A stretch of 64,000 bases of DNA from an uncultured Chryseobacterium sp. (GTDB taxonomy: Bacteria > Bacteroidota > Bacteroidia > Flavobacteriales > Weeksellaceae), in assembly GCA_913777465.1 (NCBI GenBank), contig CAJYRQ010000035.1, forward strand, positions 1-64,000. Reading direction: 5' to 3'. This document shows positions 51,969 to 62,856 of the stretch, one piece after another; position 1 is the first letter of the stretch; each line of letters begins with the position of its first letter. Position numbers and translations under genes: made by a program. Under the pieces are notes generated by a model. It was not told the DNA's origin. It was given only the letters and a program-made list of their open reading frames with translations, and ran no database searches.

Positions 51969-53370
51969 CATTGTATTTGTTTTTGCCTTATTTTTTTGCC
52001 CGTTGTTTTCAGCGCAAGATTCACTTAAAATTTCTGCCCGGGAATTTATTTCCATTGTGAAGGCTTATCATCCTTTGGCCGTAAAATATCAGCTTCAGAA
52101 TAGAATCGCCGCCTCCGAAATTACGCGGGCACGAGGAAATTTTGATCCGGTGCTCAACGGGAAGCTCGGCGAAAAAAACATCGACGGCGTGCAATATTAC
52201 CGGCAGAAAAACCTGGAATTGGGCATTCCGACCTGGTACGGCATCGATATCACCGGAAGCTATAATTACCTCGAAGGTGAAAAGCTCAACAACAGCGATA
52301 CCAAAGGCGGGCTGTATCAGTTCGGGGTTACGGTTCCGCTGGCTAAGAATCTTCTCTACGATAAAAGAAGGGCACTATTGGAACAGGCAAAGTACGCACT
52401 GAAAATGACGGAAGCCGAACAGGCCGTCCTTACCAACGACCTGCTTCTGGAAGCAGAGAATACCTATTGGGAATGGGTAAAAAACTTTGAGCTTTACCAG
52501 CTTCAGCGCAGAGCCGTAGCCATCAATAAAGACAGGCTTGAACTTACCAAAAAAACCTATCAATTCGGGGAAAGGCCTGCTATAGACACCGTAGAGGCGG
52601 CTTCACAGCTGCAAAGCTTCCAGCTACAGGAAAGAGATGCTTTTCTGAATTTCGTAAAAAGCACCCAGGAGCTTCAGCTGTTCTTATGGAAAGACAACCA
52701 GGAACTTTATGATCTCACTGCCATGATTTATCCTGCCGACACCACCGGCAGCAGCGAGGCTTTCAGCAATTTTGAAATGCTGGTTCAGAATGTAGAGGAG
52801 CAAAACCTCGATCAGCATTTTTCCCTGTTGTATTACTTTCAGAAAGAAAATATCCTGGAAAGTGAAAGGAGGCTCAAATGGCAAAGCTTTCTCCCAAAGC
52901 TGGATTTTACCTACAATTTTTTCAACAAAGAAAATTACCGGGCAGATTACCTTCCGCTCTTCGACAATAATTTCCAGTACGGACTGAAGCTGGAGATCCC
53001 CATTTTTCAGAGAGAAGCCAGAGCCAATTATGAAATTGCCAAGCTTAAGCTGGCCCAGAATACCCTGGATACCCAGGTTAAAAGACGGGAGCTTGAAACC
53101 AAAATCCAGACTTATAAGAATGAGATTTTAAATTACCATACACAGATTGATATCGCGCGGGAAAACCTTACCAATTACCAGCGGCTGCTCCAGGCAGAAG
53201 AAACCCGCTACAGCAACGGGGAAAGTTCTCTGTTCCTGATCAATTCCAGGGAAAATAAGCTGATTGACGCCCGGGAAAAATTCATCCTGCTGAATAACAA
53301 GTTCCTGAAAAGCTTCAATAAGCTGAAATGGATGCGGGAGAATTTCCTCTACAATAAGGCAAACCCTTAA
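51952..53370 (+). CDS. TolC-family outer-membrane efflux channel, 472 aa
   Basis: Signal peptide (KSRSNIVFVFALFFCPLFSAQ) and two repeats of the TolC pattern: long helices (ITRARGNFDPVLNG, ALLEQAKYALKMTEAEQAVLTNDLLLEAENTYWEWVKN, and QREARANYEIAKLKLAQNTLDTQVKRRELETKIQTYKNEI) with beta strands between. Forms the trimeric outer-membrane duct of the operon. Its ATG lies inside the end of the HlyD gene (17-base overlap). Ends at a bidirectional terminator. Confidence 0.93.
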   Translation: MKSRSNIVFVFALFFCPLFSAQDSLKISAREFISIVKAYHPLAVKYQLQNRIAASEITRARGNFDPVLNGKLGEKNIDGVQYYRQKNLELGIPTWYGIDITGSYNYLEGEKLNNSDTKGGLYQFGVTVPLAKNLLYDKRRALLEQAKYALKMTEAEQAVLTNDLLLEAENTYWEWVKNFELYQLQRRAVAINKDRLELTKKTYQFGERPAIDTVEAASQLQSFQLQERDAFLNFVKSTQELQLFLWKDNQELYDLTAMIYPADTTGSSEAFSNFEMLVQNVEEQNLDQHFSLLYYFQKENILESERRLKWQSFLPKLDFTYNFFNKENYRADYLPLFDNNFQYGLKLEIPIFQREARANYEIAKLKLAQNTLDTQVKRRELETKIQTYKNEILNYHTQIDIARENLTNYQRLLQAEETRYSNGESSLFLINSRENKLIDAREKFILLNNKFLKSFNKLKWMRENFLYNKANP

Positions 53371-53440
53371 TATGCCGGAAGAGCGAGCCTGGATGCCGGA
53401 AGTTACTTTCGTAAAAAATACCGTCAAATTTACATTATAA

Positions 53441-53468
53441 AAAAAGTTCAGGTTTTCCCTGAACTTTT
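53441..53468. terminator. Bidirectional terminator between TolC and ClC genes
   Basis: AAAAAGTTCAGG / CCTGAACTTTT with A-run and T-run, between convergent genes. Confidence 0.88.
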
Positions 53469-53475
53469 ATATGTT

Positions 53476-54753
53476 TTATTCTTCTGATAACTGATGAGCC
53501 TGTGAACCGATGAATGGAATTTTCGGAGCGAGAAAATAACCTGTTAAGCTTGCGAAAAGAATCGGTACGAAATAGGTAAAGCCGGTTAAAGTTCCGAGGA
53601 TGATCGTGGTACTCATCGGCGTTCTGGTGACACAGGCATTGATGGCGGCCATGCAGCTTACAATGGCAAGGGTGCTATCTACCGTTGGAAACAGCTGATG
53701 GATAATCAGCCCAAGCGTGGTTCCTACAAAAAACAACGGAATGATGAAACCGCCTCTCCATCCTGAAGTTACCGTAACAGCTATCGCAATGATTTTAAAG
53801 ATCAGGACAATAATCAGAAAATTCAGCGCATAATCCCCGTTGATCAGCTGGTTGATCTCGTTGTGGCCGAAATACCGCGTAATGGGAAAGTAAAAAGCGA
53901 TCACGCCCAGAACAATGCCGCCTGTTAAGGTTTTGATGTAAATCGGGAACTTTCTGTATTCAAAAATTTTCTTGAAAAATTTAACCACAAAAATAAAGAT
54001 CCATCCGAATAAAGTTCCTACAATCCCAAACAAGGAAGCATATAAAAAATCGTACACTCCGGTGTAATGATAGGCCTTCAGATCCCACGTAGCTCCGATT
54101 CCCAAATGGATGATCAGTGCAAACATCAGGTAACTGAAACAGCTGGCTACCAATGCCGGGATGATGGCTTTGTAGTATTCTACCGCATGCTTATGGTGCA
54201 GGATTTCCAGCGAAAAAAGGCTTCCTCCAAGCGGTGCCCCGAAAAGCGCGGTAAATCCGGAAGCCATACCGGCAATGCTCAGAGAACGCAGCTCCTCCCC
54301 TTTCAACCTGAAAATTTTTCCCAGCCAGGTTCCTGTAGAGCCTGTCACCTGCACCAAAGGCGCTTCCGGCCCTAAGCTTCCTCCCGAAGCGACACAAAAA
54401 AGCGACGATAAGATCATGGAAGGATTGTTTTTAGGCTCCAGCTTTCCTTTGTTGAACCGGATGTTATTAACGATCAGGTGGATTTCCCCCGGATCCCCGA
54501 TAAAGTGGATGACCAGACCTGCCAGCAGCCCGCTGACGGCCATGACGGGAATTACCATCCATCCCTGGAATTCCGTTAAAAATTCAGTGAAATGTTCCAG
54601 GACAATCCAGTAGCCGCCGGCAATAATTCCGCCAACCAACCCTGTGATGGCCCACATAAAAAAAGTACGGCTGAATACGAAAGGATTGAACCGGATCGGC
54701 TGATCCAGTAAATTCAAGGTTCTGATAATCCGCCGTCTTCTGTTGATTTTCAT
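53476..54753 (-). CDS. Divergent ClC-type chloride channel/transporter, 425 aa
   Basis: About 12 hydrophobic helices with the ClC layout: ASGGSLGPEAPLVQVTGSTGTWLGKIFRLKG (selectivity loop and helix F), AGMASGFTALFGAPLGGSLFSLEI, VTSGWRGGFIIPLFFVGTTLG, and SCMAAINACVTRTPMSTTIIL. Two key positions differ from E. coli ClcA: the gating Glu of GREGP appears as Leu (GSLGP), and the GSGIP filter has no clear counterpart (GDPGE in its place). Proton exchange may thus be lost. Inner membrane. Single gene; the alignment at these positions is by eye. Confidence 0.88.
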   Translation of the reverse strand: MKINRRRRIIRTLNLLDQPIRFNPFVFSRTFFMWAITGLVGGIIAGGYWIVLEHFTEFLTEFQGWMVIPVMAVSGLLAGLVIHFIGDPGEIHLIVNNIRFNKGKLEPKNNPSMILSSLFCVASGGSLGPEAPLVQVTGSTGTWLGKIFRLKGEELRSLSIAGMASGFTALFGAPLGGSLFSLEILHHKHAVEYYKAIIPALVASCFSYLMFALIIHLGIGATWDLKAYHYTGVYDFLYASLFGIVGTLFGWIFIFVVKFFKKIFEYRKFPIYIKTLTGGIVLGVIAFYFPITRYFGHNEINQLINGDYALNFLIIVLIFKIIAIAVTVTSGWRGGFIIPLFFVGTTLGLIIHQLFPTVDSTLAIVSCMAAINACVTRTPMSTTIILGTLTGFTYFVPILFASLTGYFLAPKIPFIGSQAHQLSEE

Positions 54754-54832
54754 TTTAATTTGATTTTAAAATTACCGTCATCATTTGTTTTTAATCTGTG
54801 GGAAATTTTACTAAAGATTATAAAAGCTTTTT

Positions 54833-55094
54833 AACACATTAGTCACATCAGATTTTTAGTTTTCTGCTTTGCGCATATTGTAGAGCACATTAGAGAAAAT
54901 CAGAGATTTTTATATGCTGTACAACCGCTCCGGTAGCTGAGCGGAGCCGAAGCCACGCCATCATCTGAAAACTGTAAAATCTTTAGGAGAATTTGGAAAA
55001 GTGCTCAAAAGCTTTAAAAATCTTTGATTTTTAATCTCATGTGTTCTATAATATTTTCAAACTATTAAAAATCTCTTTGTGACTTATGTGTCAA
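54833..55094. repeat. 262-bp inverted-repeat element with imperfect arms of about 85 bp
   Basis: The left arm begins ACACATTAGTCACATCAGAT and the reverse complement of the right end begins ACACATAAGTCACAAAGAGA; the match continues (with gaps) through GTAGAGCACATTAGAGAAAA versus ATAGAACACATGAGATTAAA for about 85 bases. The centre (54930-54960) has a smaller palindrome GGTAGCT-GAGCGGAGCCGA-AGCCACG of a kind common between flavobacterial genes. No open frame inside. It fits a MITE-like or intergenic structural repeat. Remaining bases of this 54754-55172 gap show nothing. Confidence 0.65.
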
Positions 55095-55172
55095 CACTGC
55101 ATCTTCGGCCTTAAAAATCCGTTCAATCTTCAGAAAATTAATCTTCCGGATCAACGCTGAATCTATTGAAGA

Positions 55173-55559
55173 CTAGATCCTGTTTTTCGCAAAGTAAAAA
55201 ATCAGCATCAGCCAGCTTACGATCATCAGCAATCCTCCAAGCGGAGTAATGGGCCCTAAAAATTTAAGGTTCATCCCCAGGTAATCCTGCATGCTCAGGG
55301 CATAGATGCTGAATGAAAAAAGCATGGTTCCGGCAATCATCAGGATAGAAATCCATTTTTGGGATGACGTGTCGAATCTTAAAATATAGCCGACGATCAG
55401 CAAGAAAAAGGCGGCATACATCTGATACCTTACTCCCGTTTCAAAGCTCTCCAGCCTTTCCACCGATAAAATTTTCTTTAAAGCGTGCGCGCCGAATGCA
55501 CCCAGAATCACGGAAAGCATTCCGTAAGCGGCACCAAAAACCAAGGTAATTGTTTTCAT
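55173..55559 (-). CDS. DUF423 family membrane protein, 128 aa
   Basis: Four membrane helices with family motifs LGAFGAHALKKILS near residue 20 and VGYILRFDTS, FSFSIYALSMQDYLGM, LGPITPLGGLLMIVSWLMLIF near the end. Function unknown across the family. Starts one base after the stop of the gene before it, so co-translated in the HMG-CoA reductase operon as its last gene. Confidence 0.93.
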   Translation of the reverse strand: MKTITLVFGAAYGMLSVILGAFGAHALKKILSVERLESFETGVRYQMYAAFFLLIVGYILRFDTSSQKWISILMIAGTMLFSFSIYALSMQDYLGMNLKFLGPITPLGGLLMIVSWLMLIFYFAKNRI

Positions 55560-55560
55560 A

Positions 55561-56655
55561 TTATAATTCTTCTAATTCCAGTTTTAGATTTTTTCTTGTT
55601 TTCTGATCCTGCCAGGTTCCTGTAATTTTATTGCCTTTCAGATCTGCTTCTATCAGTGCGGTCACCATCCATTGCCCGGCTTCCTTGCTGTACTCGCTGC
55701 TTTCTACCAGAGAAATATGATTGCCTTTTATGCTTCCGTGCCACTCAATCAGCTTCTTATTTTTATCGTACCAGTATTTTGCCGAAAAAGAGCCATCTGT
55801 ATTTACATTGCCTATCAAAACGGTTACCGGATATTTTCCGTCGATTTTGCCGTGGTACAGCTTATTGCTGAAACCGGTTTGATCCACCTGCTTTGAGCCG
55901 GACAGTAAATTTTTGGCATAAGGACTCCAGTATTTTTCCAGTTCCTTGTAGGTAAAATCCACTTCATGGCTTCCCAGTTCGTCCAATGCCCTCATGGCGT
56001 GGTTGGAACACCGCTCGGCAATGAATTTTATTTTATTCTCTGTGAAATAATATTGAATGCTTCCTAAAGTGTAATCTGTAAAACAATCCTCATACATAGC
56101 GATCTCGTCCTGTATTTCTTCAGAAGCATTTTTCTGCGATTTTAAATCCGCCAGAAAATCATTGATCGTTTTCCGTACTTTTTTCCGGATCATGTCTTCT
56201 ATGGTTTTCACAGCGTTTGGCTGAAAAAGATCTTTGGCATTGATCAGGTTCCCGTTCCGGAGATCAAAGTTTTTCCAGATCTTGAAATCTTCAGGATAGG
56301 CTCCTGAAGCTTCTCCATCTAAGGAAATGCTTAAAATATTTTCAGGTGCCGGCAACTTTTCCCAACTGTAAAAATACACATAGTTGGAATATGAAGTTTT
56401 ACCCGAAGAAACCCTTGCAGACGGTTCTCCTGCCGAGCCTGGAATATATTCCAGCTGATCAACCTGCAGATAGGTGTTTATTTTATCTTCAATTTTCGCA
56501 TCCTGCTGATAAGATATTACAGGAAAAACAAAATTTTCAGATTTAGGCGGCAGATCGGTTATCTTCATCTTTTTCTGCTGGCTGAAACTAAGTCCGGAAA
56601 TCAGTAAAAACAATAAAATCATCTTTGGAAAAGACCTGTCCGATGCATTCCACAT
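55561..56655 (-). CDS. Secreted protein with DUF3298-like domain, about 364 aa
   Basis: The start is uncertain: ATG 56655 gives a signal peptide with n-region MWNASDRSFPK and h-region MILLFLLISGLSFSQ; ATG 56622 is the shorter choice. Residues about 75-245 resemble DUF3298/RsiV-type domains (FKIWKNFDLRNGNLINAKDLFQ ... EMYEDCF-like Cys pair, YYFTENKIKFIAERCSNHAMRA), and the last 110 are beta-rich (KIDGKYPVTVLIGNVNTDGSFSAKYWYDKNK...). Periplasmic or outer-membrane, no enzyme motif. In the operon between the 54-aa protein and DUF423. Confidence 0.68.
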   Translation of the reverse strand: MWNASDRSFPKMILLFLLISGLSFSQQKKMKITDLPPKSENFVFPVISYQQDAKIEDKINTYLQVDQLEYIPGSAGEPSARVSSGKTSYSNYVYFYSWEKLPAPENILSISLDGEASGAYPEDFKIWKNFDLRNGNLINAKDLFQPNAVKTIEDMIRKKVRKTINDFLADLKSQKNASEEIQDEIAMYEDCFTDYTLGSIQYYFTENKIKFIAERCSNHAMRALDELGSHEVDFTYKELEKYWSPYAKNLLSGSKQVDQTGFSNKLYHGKIDGKYPVTVLIGNVNTDGSFSAKYWYDKNKKLIEWHGSIKGNHISLVESSEYSKEAGQWMVTALIEADLKGNKITGTWQDQKTRKNLKLELEEL

Positions 56656-56692
56656 CGCAGTAAACATGGAATGAAAAACCTCAGAAAAAAGA

Positions 56693-56857
56693 TTACTTAT
56701 TCTCATTGAATGCATAAATTTTGAATACCAATGCCACCAACCCGATGGCGATAAACATCCAGGCAAATTTTTTATTTCTTGCAAACCCCGGATCTTTGGT
56801 TAACTTCAGAAAAATTCCGAAAACCAACATCAGAGCAGAAATTATGATTCCAAACAT
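56693..56857 (-). CDS. Small two-helix membrane protein, 54 aa
   Basis: Minus-strand frame: ATG at 56857, TAA at 56693. Two hydrophobic helices (GIIISALMLVFGIFLKL and FAWMFIAIGLVALVFKIYAF) are joined by the basic loop TKDPGFARNKK, and the end NENK is polar. The ATG overlaps the TAA of the HMG-CoA reductase gene by one base (TAATG), which indicates translational coupling. Function unknown. Confidence 0.75.
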   Translation of the reverse strand: MFGIIISALMLVFGIFLKLTKDPGFARNKKFAWMFIAIGLVALVFKIYAFNENK

Positions 56858-58185
56858 TATTGTCCTCTTAATCGGTTAAACTCATGGATCACCTCGTGAT
56901 GGCTCACCGTTTTATCTTTAAAATACGTTACAAAATGCTGTTTTTCCTCTTCCGTAGCTCCCATTTGGTTCAGGATATTCAGCAAATGCATTTTCATGTG
57001 TCCTTTCTGGATTCCGGTGGTAACCAGAGAACGGAGTGCCCCGAAATTCTGGGCCAGCCCGGAAACCGCCAGAATGCTCATCAGCTCCTGAGCAGAAGGT
57101 TTTCCTAAGAGTGCCAATGAAAATTTAACCAACGGATGAAGATTCGTTAAACCTCCTACCACCCCTACGGAGATCGGAAGGTCGATCCAGAATCTGAAAA
57201 TCCCGTTATCGGTGGTACAATGGGTTAAAGAAGAATATTTCCCGTTCCTTGCAGCATAGGCATGAGCGCAGGCTTCGGTAGCCCTGAAGTCGTTCCCGGT
57301 GGCAATCACTACGGCATCTACTCCGTTCATGATCCCTTTGTTGTGGGTCGTTGCACGGAAAGGCTCAATTTCGGCAATGGTAACCGCCTGCTTGAATTTC
57401 CAGGCAAATTCTTCATTGGAAATCCCGCTGTCGTCTTTAAGATCTTCAATTCTGCAGGAAACCTCAGCCCTCACCAGGCAATCGGGCGTAAAGTTGGAAA
57501 GAATATTCATCACGATCTGTAAAGAATGCTTTTCCTCCTCGCTGAAATCTTCACTTACGGCCACTTCCTGCTTCAGGGTTTTCCCGAATTGCTCCAGACA
57601 GGAATTGATAAAGTTGGCTCCCATCGAATCTACCGTATCGAAACTCGCTTTCAACTGGTAATAGTTCGGCATTTCAGCCGTTTTATCAACCAATTTAATA
57701 TCTAAAATCCCACCGCCGCGTTTTCTCATATTGGCAGTGATTTCCTCCGTGGCTTCGAGTAATTTTTTCTTTAAATTAAAATTGAAAAAGTGAAGCAGCT
57801 TATGGGATTCAACGTTAAAAATGAAATGGGTATGTCCCAGCTTTTCATTATTGATGATGGTGGTTTTGAAACCGCCTTTATCCAGCCAGAATTTGGCTGC
57901 CTTGGAAGCCGCTGCCACCACCGAGCTTTCTTCCACCGCCATGGGGAGGGCAAATAATTTTCCGTCGATCAGGAAGTTCGGAGCAATACCGTACGGCATA
58001 TAGAAATTGGAAATCGTATTTTCGGAAAACTCATCGTGAAGTTTTTGCAGATCCGGGTTATCGTTCCAATACTGCTGTAATATATTCTGGTATTCTTCTT
58101 TTCCTTCAAGATATTCGTTAACAAGCCAATCGATTTTCCCCTCTTTCGTCAATTTGGAAAAACCTTCAACGGGTATATGATTCAT
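56857..58185 (-). CDS. mvaA: Class II hydroxymethylglutaryl-CoA reductase, 442 aa
   Basis: Mevalonate-pathway enzyme (HMG-CoA to mevalonate), used by flavobacteria to make isoprenoids. Motifs: ENTISNFYMPYGIAPNFLIDGKLFALPMAVEESSVVAAAS (substrate-binding ENVIG-like region and catalytic Glu), ANFINSCLEQFGKTL, AVVIATGNDFRATEACAHAYAARNGKYSSLTHC, and GVVGGLTNLHPLVKFSLALLG. The C-terminal catalytic His is likely in KMHLLNIL or KTVSHHEVI. Length fits class II. First gene of a four-gene operon. Confidence 0.95.
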   Translation of the reverse strand: MNHIPVEGFSKLTKEGKIDWLVNEYLEGKEEYQNILQQYWNDNPDLQKLHDEFSENTISNFYMPYGIAPNFLIDGKLFALPMAVEESSVVAAASKAAKFWLDKGGFKTTIINNEKLGHTHFIFNVESHKLLHFFNFNLKKKLLEATEEITANMRKRGGGILDIKLVDKTAEMPNYYQLKASFDTVDSMGANFINSCLEQFGKTLKQEVAVSEDFSEEEKHSLQIVMNILSNFTPDCLVRAEVSCRIEDLKDDSGISNEEFAWKFKQAVTIAEIEPFRATTHNKGIMNGVDAVVIATGNDFRATEACAHAYAARNGKYSSLTHCTTDNGIFRFWIDLPISVGVVGGLTNLHPLVKFSLALLGKPSAQELMSILAVSGLAQNFGALRSLVTTGIQKGHMKMHLLNILNQMGATEEEKQHFVTYFKDKTVSHHEVIHEFNRLRGQ

Positions 58186-58310
58186 AAGTGATGTGTTTAT
58201 TTCTTTGTATCAGCGGCCCAATCAGGTTCTGCTGATTTATGTATTATTTGATGAGCGTAAATATACTAATTTTGTCACTTTAAACTGTTGATAACATCAA
58301 TGAAAAAAGA

Positions 58311-58341
58311 TTGATTTTTATCAATTTTGGAACTATCTTTG
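58311..58341 (+). promoter_or_regulatory. Promoter of the radical SAM gene (TTG-N20-TATCTTTG)
   Basis: TTG at 58311-58313 and TATCTTTG at 58334-58341 with 20 bases between; the ATG is 42 bases further on. Confidence 0.5.
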
Positions 58342-58383
58342 GGAGGTAAATAAGATCTAAAATAATTATTTTCAATACGATAT

Positions 58384-59643
58384 ATGAATTTTGACCGCCT
58401 GAAAGAAAAACTTGAAATACTGGCCGATGCGGCGAAGTATGACGTGTCGTGCTCATCCAGCGGAGGATCACGGAAAAATAAAAAAGGCGCTTTGGGAGAC
58501 AGCTCCGCAAGCGGGATCTGCCATACGTATACCGAAGACGGGCGATGTGTTTCCCTTCTTAAAATTCTTCTTACCAACCATTGCATTTACGACTGTGCGT
58601 ATTGTGTATCCCGAAGCTCGAACGATATTAAAAGAGCAGCCTTCACCGTAGAGGAAGTTGTGGATTTAACCATCAATTTTTACCGCAGAAATTACATCGA
58701 GGGGCTGTTTTTGAGTTCAGGAATCTTCAAAAATGCGGACACTACCATGGAACGTCTGGTGCGTGTTGCCAAAAAGCTGCGTCTGGAAGAAAATTTCAAC
58801 GGGTATATCCATCTAAAATCGATCCCGGGAGCGAGTGATGAGCTGATGCAGGAAGCCGCTTTGTATGCCGACCGTCTCTCCATCAACCTTGAGATCCCGA
58901 CAGAAAGTGGTTTGAAGCTTTTGGCACCCGAAAAAAACCGGCAGGATATGCTGAATCCGATGAAATACATCCAGAACGGTATTGCCCAGTATAAAGATGA
59001 AAAGAAAATCTTCAGGAAAACGCCGAAGTTTGCCCCGGCCGGCCAGTCTACCCAGATGATCGTGGGTGCTACCAATGAAAACGATTTACAGATCATTAAA
59101 GTGGCCGATCATTTCTATAAAAATTTCAATCTGAAAAGGGTGTATTATTCCGGCTATGTTCCGGTATTGGAAGACAAGAGGCTCCCTTCTTTAACGACTG
59201 AAGTTCCGATGCTGCGTGAGAACCGCCTGTACCAGTCGGACTGGCTGATGCGGTTTTACGGTTTCAAGGCCGAAGAAATCCTGGATCCGAATATGCCGTT
59301 TCTCGATCTGGAAGTAGATCCGAAGCTGAGCTGGGCTTTGCGGCACCTGGAGCAGTTCCCGGTAAATTTACAGACCGCGGATTACCAGATGATCCTGAGA
59401 ATTCCCGGGATCGGTGTAAAAACGGCAAAGAAAATCGTGAGCGCAAGGCGTTTCCAGGTATTGAATATCGACCATCTTAAAAAACTCGGGGCTGCCGTTA
59501 ACCGGGCTAAATATTTCATTGATTTCAATGCAGGCAATGCTTTCCTGAAATATTTAACCGATAACAACTTAAAGAAACTGCTGATCGGCGGAAGTTCTTC
59601 CAAGTTTCATAACCAGTTTTCGCAACAGCTGACTTTGTTCTAG
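58384..59643 (+). CDS. Radical SAM DNA modification/repair protein (TIGR03916-like), 419 aa
   Basis: Radical SAM Cys motif CxxxCxxC at Cys67, Cys71 and Cys74 (NHCIYDCAYC), with ILLTN before it and VSRSSNDIKRAAFTVEEVVDL after. The C-terminal part holds a helix-hairpin-helix DNA-binding motif (MILRIPGIGVKTAKKIVSARRF, about 345-370). This combination is known as the putative DNA modification/repair radical SAM protein that pairs with a TIGR03915 partner, encoded next at 59824. Cytoplasmic; the actual lesion repaired is unknown. Confidence 0.93.
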   Translation: MNFDRLKEKLEILADAAKYDVSCSSSGGSRKNKKGALGDSSASGICHTYTEDGRCVSLLKILLTNHCIYDCAYCVSRSSNDIKRAAFTVEEVVDLTINFYRRNYIEGLFLSSGIFKNADTTMERLVRVAKKLRLEENFNGYIHLKSIPGASDELMQEAALYADRLSINLEIPTESGLKLLAPEKNRQDMLNPMKYIQNGIAQYKDEKKIFRKTPKFAPAGQSTQMIVGATNENDLQIIKVADHFYKNFNLKRVYYSGYVPVLEDKRLPSLTTEVPMLRENRLYQSDWLMRFYGFKAEEILDPNMPFLDLEVDPKLSWALRHLEQFPVNLQTADYQMILRIPGIGVKTAKKIVSARRFQVLNIDHLKKLGAAVNRAKYFIDFNAGNAFLKYLTDNNLKKLLIGGSSSKFHNQFSQQLTLF

Positions 59644-59669
59644 GAAAATTTAATTTAGCAATAAATACC

Positions 59670-59742
59670 TTATTTGTCATTTCGTAAAAATCCTAACACC
59701 CTAAAAGATTGGATGTCTGGATTCCTGCGAAATGACAAATAA
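59670..59742. repeat. Palindromic repeat, GTCATTTCG family
   Basis: Inverted arms of 24 bases (TTATTTGTCATTTCG...ATCC and its complement GGAT...CGAAATGACAAATAA) around a 25-base centre. Short GTCATTTCG-type palindromes are spread through many Bacteroidota genomes between genes. It lies between the radical SAM gene and its partner and may act as a terminator or processing hairpin. Confidence 0.65.
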
Positions 59743-59823
59743 AACATTTACAGATTACATTTTCAAATTAGTAGATTTTCAAATTGTTACATTGCCACAC
59801 TTCATAAATTGTTACACTGACCC

Positions 59824-60582
59824 ATGACCACCTTACTCTACGACGGCAGTTTCGACGGACTTTTAACGGCGGTATTCGAGGTATTCGAGTACAAATACAA
59901 AGATGTGGAGATCGCGAGCCGGGAAAGATTCCATCAGGAGAATATCTTTGCGGAGATCCACGAGGTGATCACACAAACCGACAAATCGGAAAGGGTGTTG
60001 CTTAAGCTGGAATCCGGTATTGGAAAACAGGGGATTAATGAGTTGCTGAAAGTGTATCTTTCGGAAGATCCGGAAACGGAGCAGCTGATTTTATCGGCCA
60101 TTAAGCAATCCGTAAAGCATCCTGATGAAAATATCCTTCAGAATTATGCCGATGATGCCATTTTAAAAATTTCCAAGATCTGCAAATCGGTGAACCGGGA
60201 ACGGCATCGGATGACGGCTTTCGTCCGTTTTGAAAAAATGCAGGACGGCGTTTTCTTTGCCAAGATTGATCCTGATTTCAATGTACTTCCGCTGATCCGT
60301 AAACATTTTAAGGACCGCTATCAGGATCAGAAATGGATGATCTATGACCTGCGGAGACATTACGGGATTCTGTACGACCTTGAGACCTGCGACTTTTTTT
60401 ATCCGGATGAAAAAATAGACCTCAACCAATACCATCAGAAGTTCCATGATGAGGAAAAAAGATACCAGACCCTTTGGCAGCGTTATTTTACAAGAACCAA
60501 TATTGTGGAAAGGAAAAACCTGAAACTGCATATCCAGCATGTGCCGAGGAGATACTGGAAATACTTAACGGAAAAATGGTAG
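59824..60582 (+). CDS. TIGR03915 / DUF4130 family DNA repair partner protein, 252 aa
   Basis: Opening TTLLYDGSFDGLLTAVFEVFEYK matches the TIGR03915 start; the core ERHRMTAFVRFEKMQDGVFFAKIDPDFNVLPLIRKHFKDRYQDQKWMIYDLRRHYGILYDL matches DUF4130. These proteins occur in a pair with the radical SAM protein upstream and are thought to act with it in DNA metabolism, as an uracil-DNA-glycosylase-like or lyase-like partner; function unproven. No signal peptide. Single strand with the SAM gene, 180 bases apart with a palindrome between. Confidence 0.92.
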   Translation: MTTLLYDGSFDGLLTAVFEVFEYKYKDVEIASRERFHQENIFAEIHEVITQTDKSERVLLKLESGIGKQGINELLKVYLSEDPETEQLILSAIKQSVKHPDENILQNYADDAILKISKICKSVNRERHRMTAFVRFEKMQDGVFFAKIDPDFNVLPLIRKHFKDRYQDQKWMIYDLRRHYGILYDLETCDFFYPDEKIDLNQYHQKFHDEEKRYQTLWQRYFTRTNIVERKNLKLHIQHVPRRYWKYLTEKW

Positions 60583-60743
60583 TTTATCATGTATTCAGGA
60601 ATATTGCTTAAAGATTTTATATCCTTTTTATTTCATACCACAAAAGCCTGTGCCTTTTTTTAAAATCATAAATTTTAGAAGTTTTTAATTCTTTATATTC
60701 AAATCTCTTATCAAGTTACTGCCATTATCTGAACTTGTTTTTG

Positions 60744-60751
60744 TAAATTTG
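60744..60751 (+). promoter_or_regulatory. TAAATTTG -7 element of pfkA
   Basis: Exact consensus 20 bases before ATG 60772; it overlaps the in-frame GTG at 60751 and so decides the start. Confidence 0.55.
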
Positions 60752-60771
60752 TGTTCGAAATTTTTTACCAG

Positions 60772-62792
<2,021 letters not shown>

Positions 62793-62807
62793 TTGATAAA
62801 CAATACA

Positions 62808-62844
62808 TAAAAAAGCCAACTTTCGGATCGGAAGTTGGTTTTTT
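62808..62844. terminator. Bidirectional terminator after gapA
   Basis: CCAACTTT / GGAAGTTGG stem with A-run before and six T after; serves gapA (+) and the hypothetical gene (-). Confidence 0.88.
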
Positions 62845-62856
62845 ATTTCAATTATT

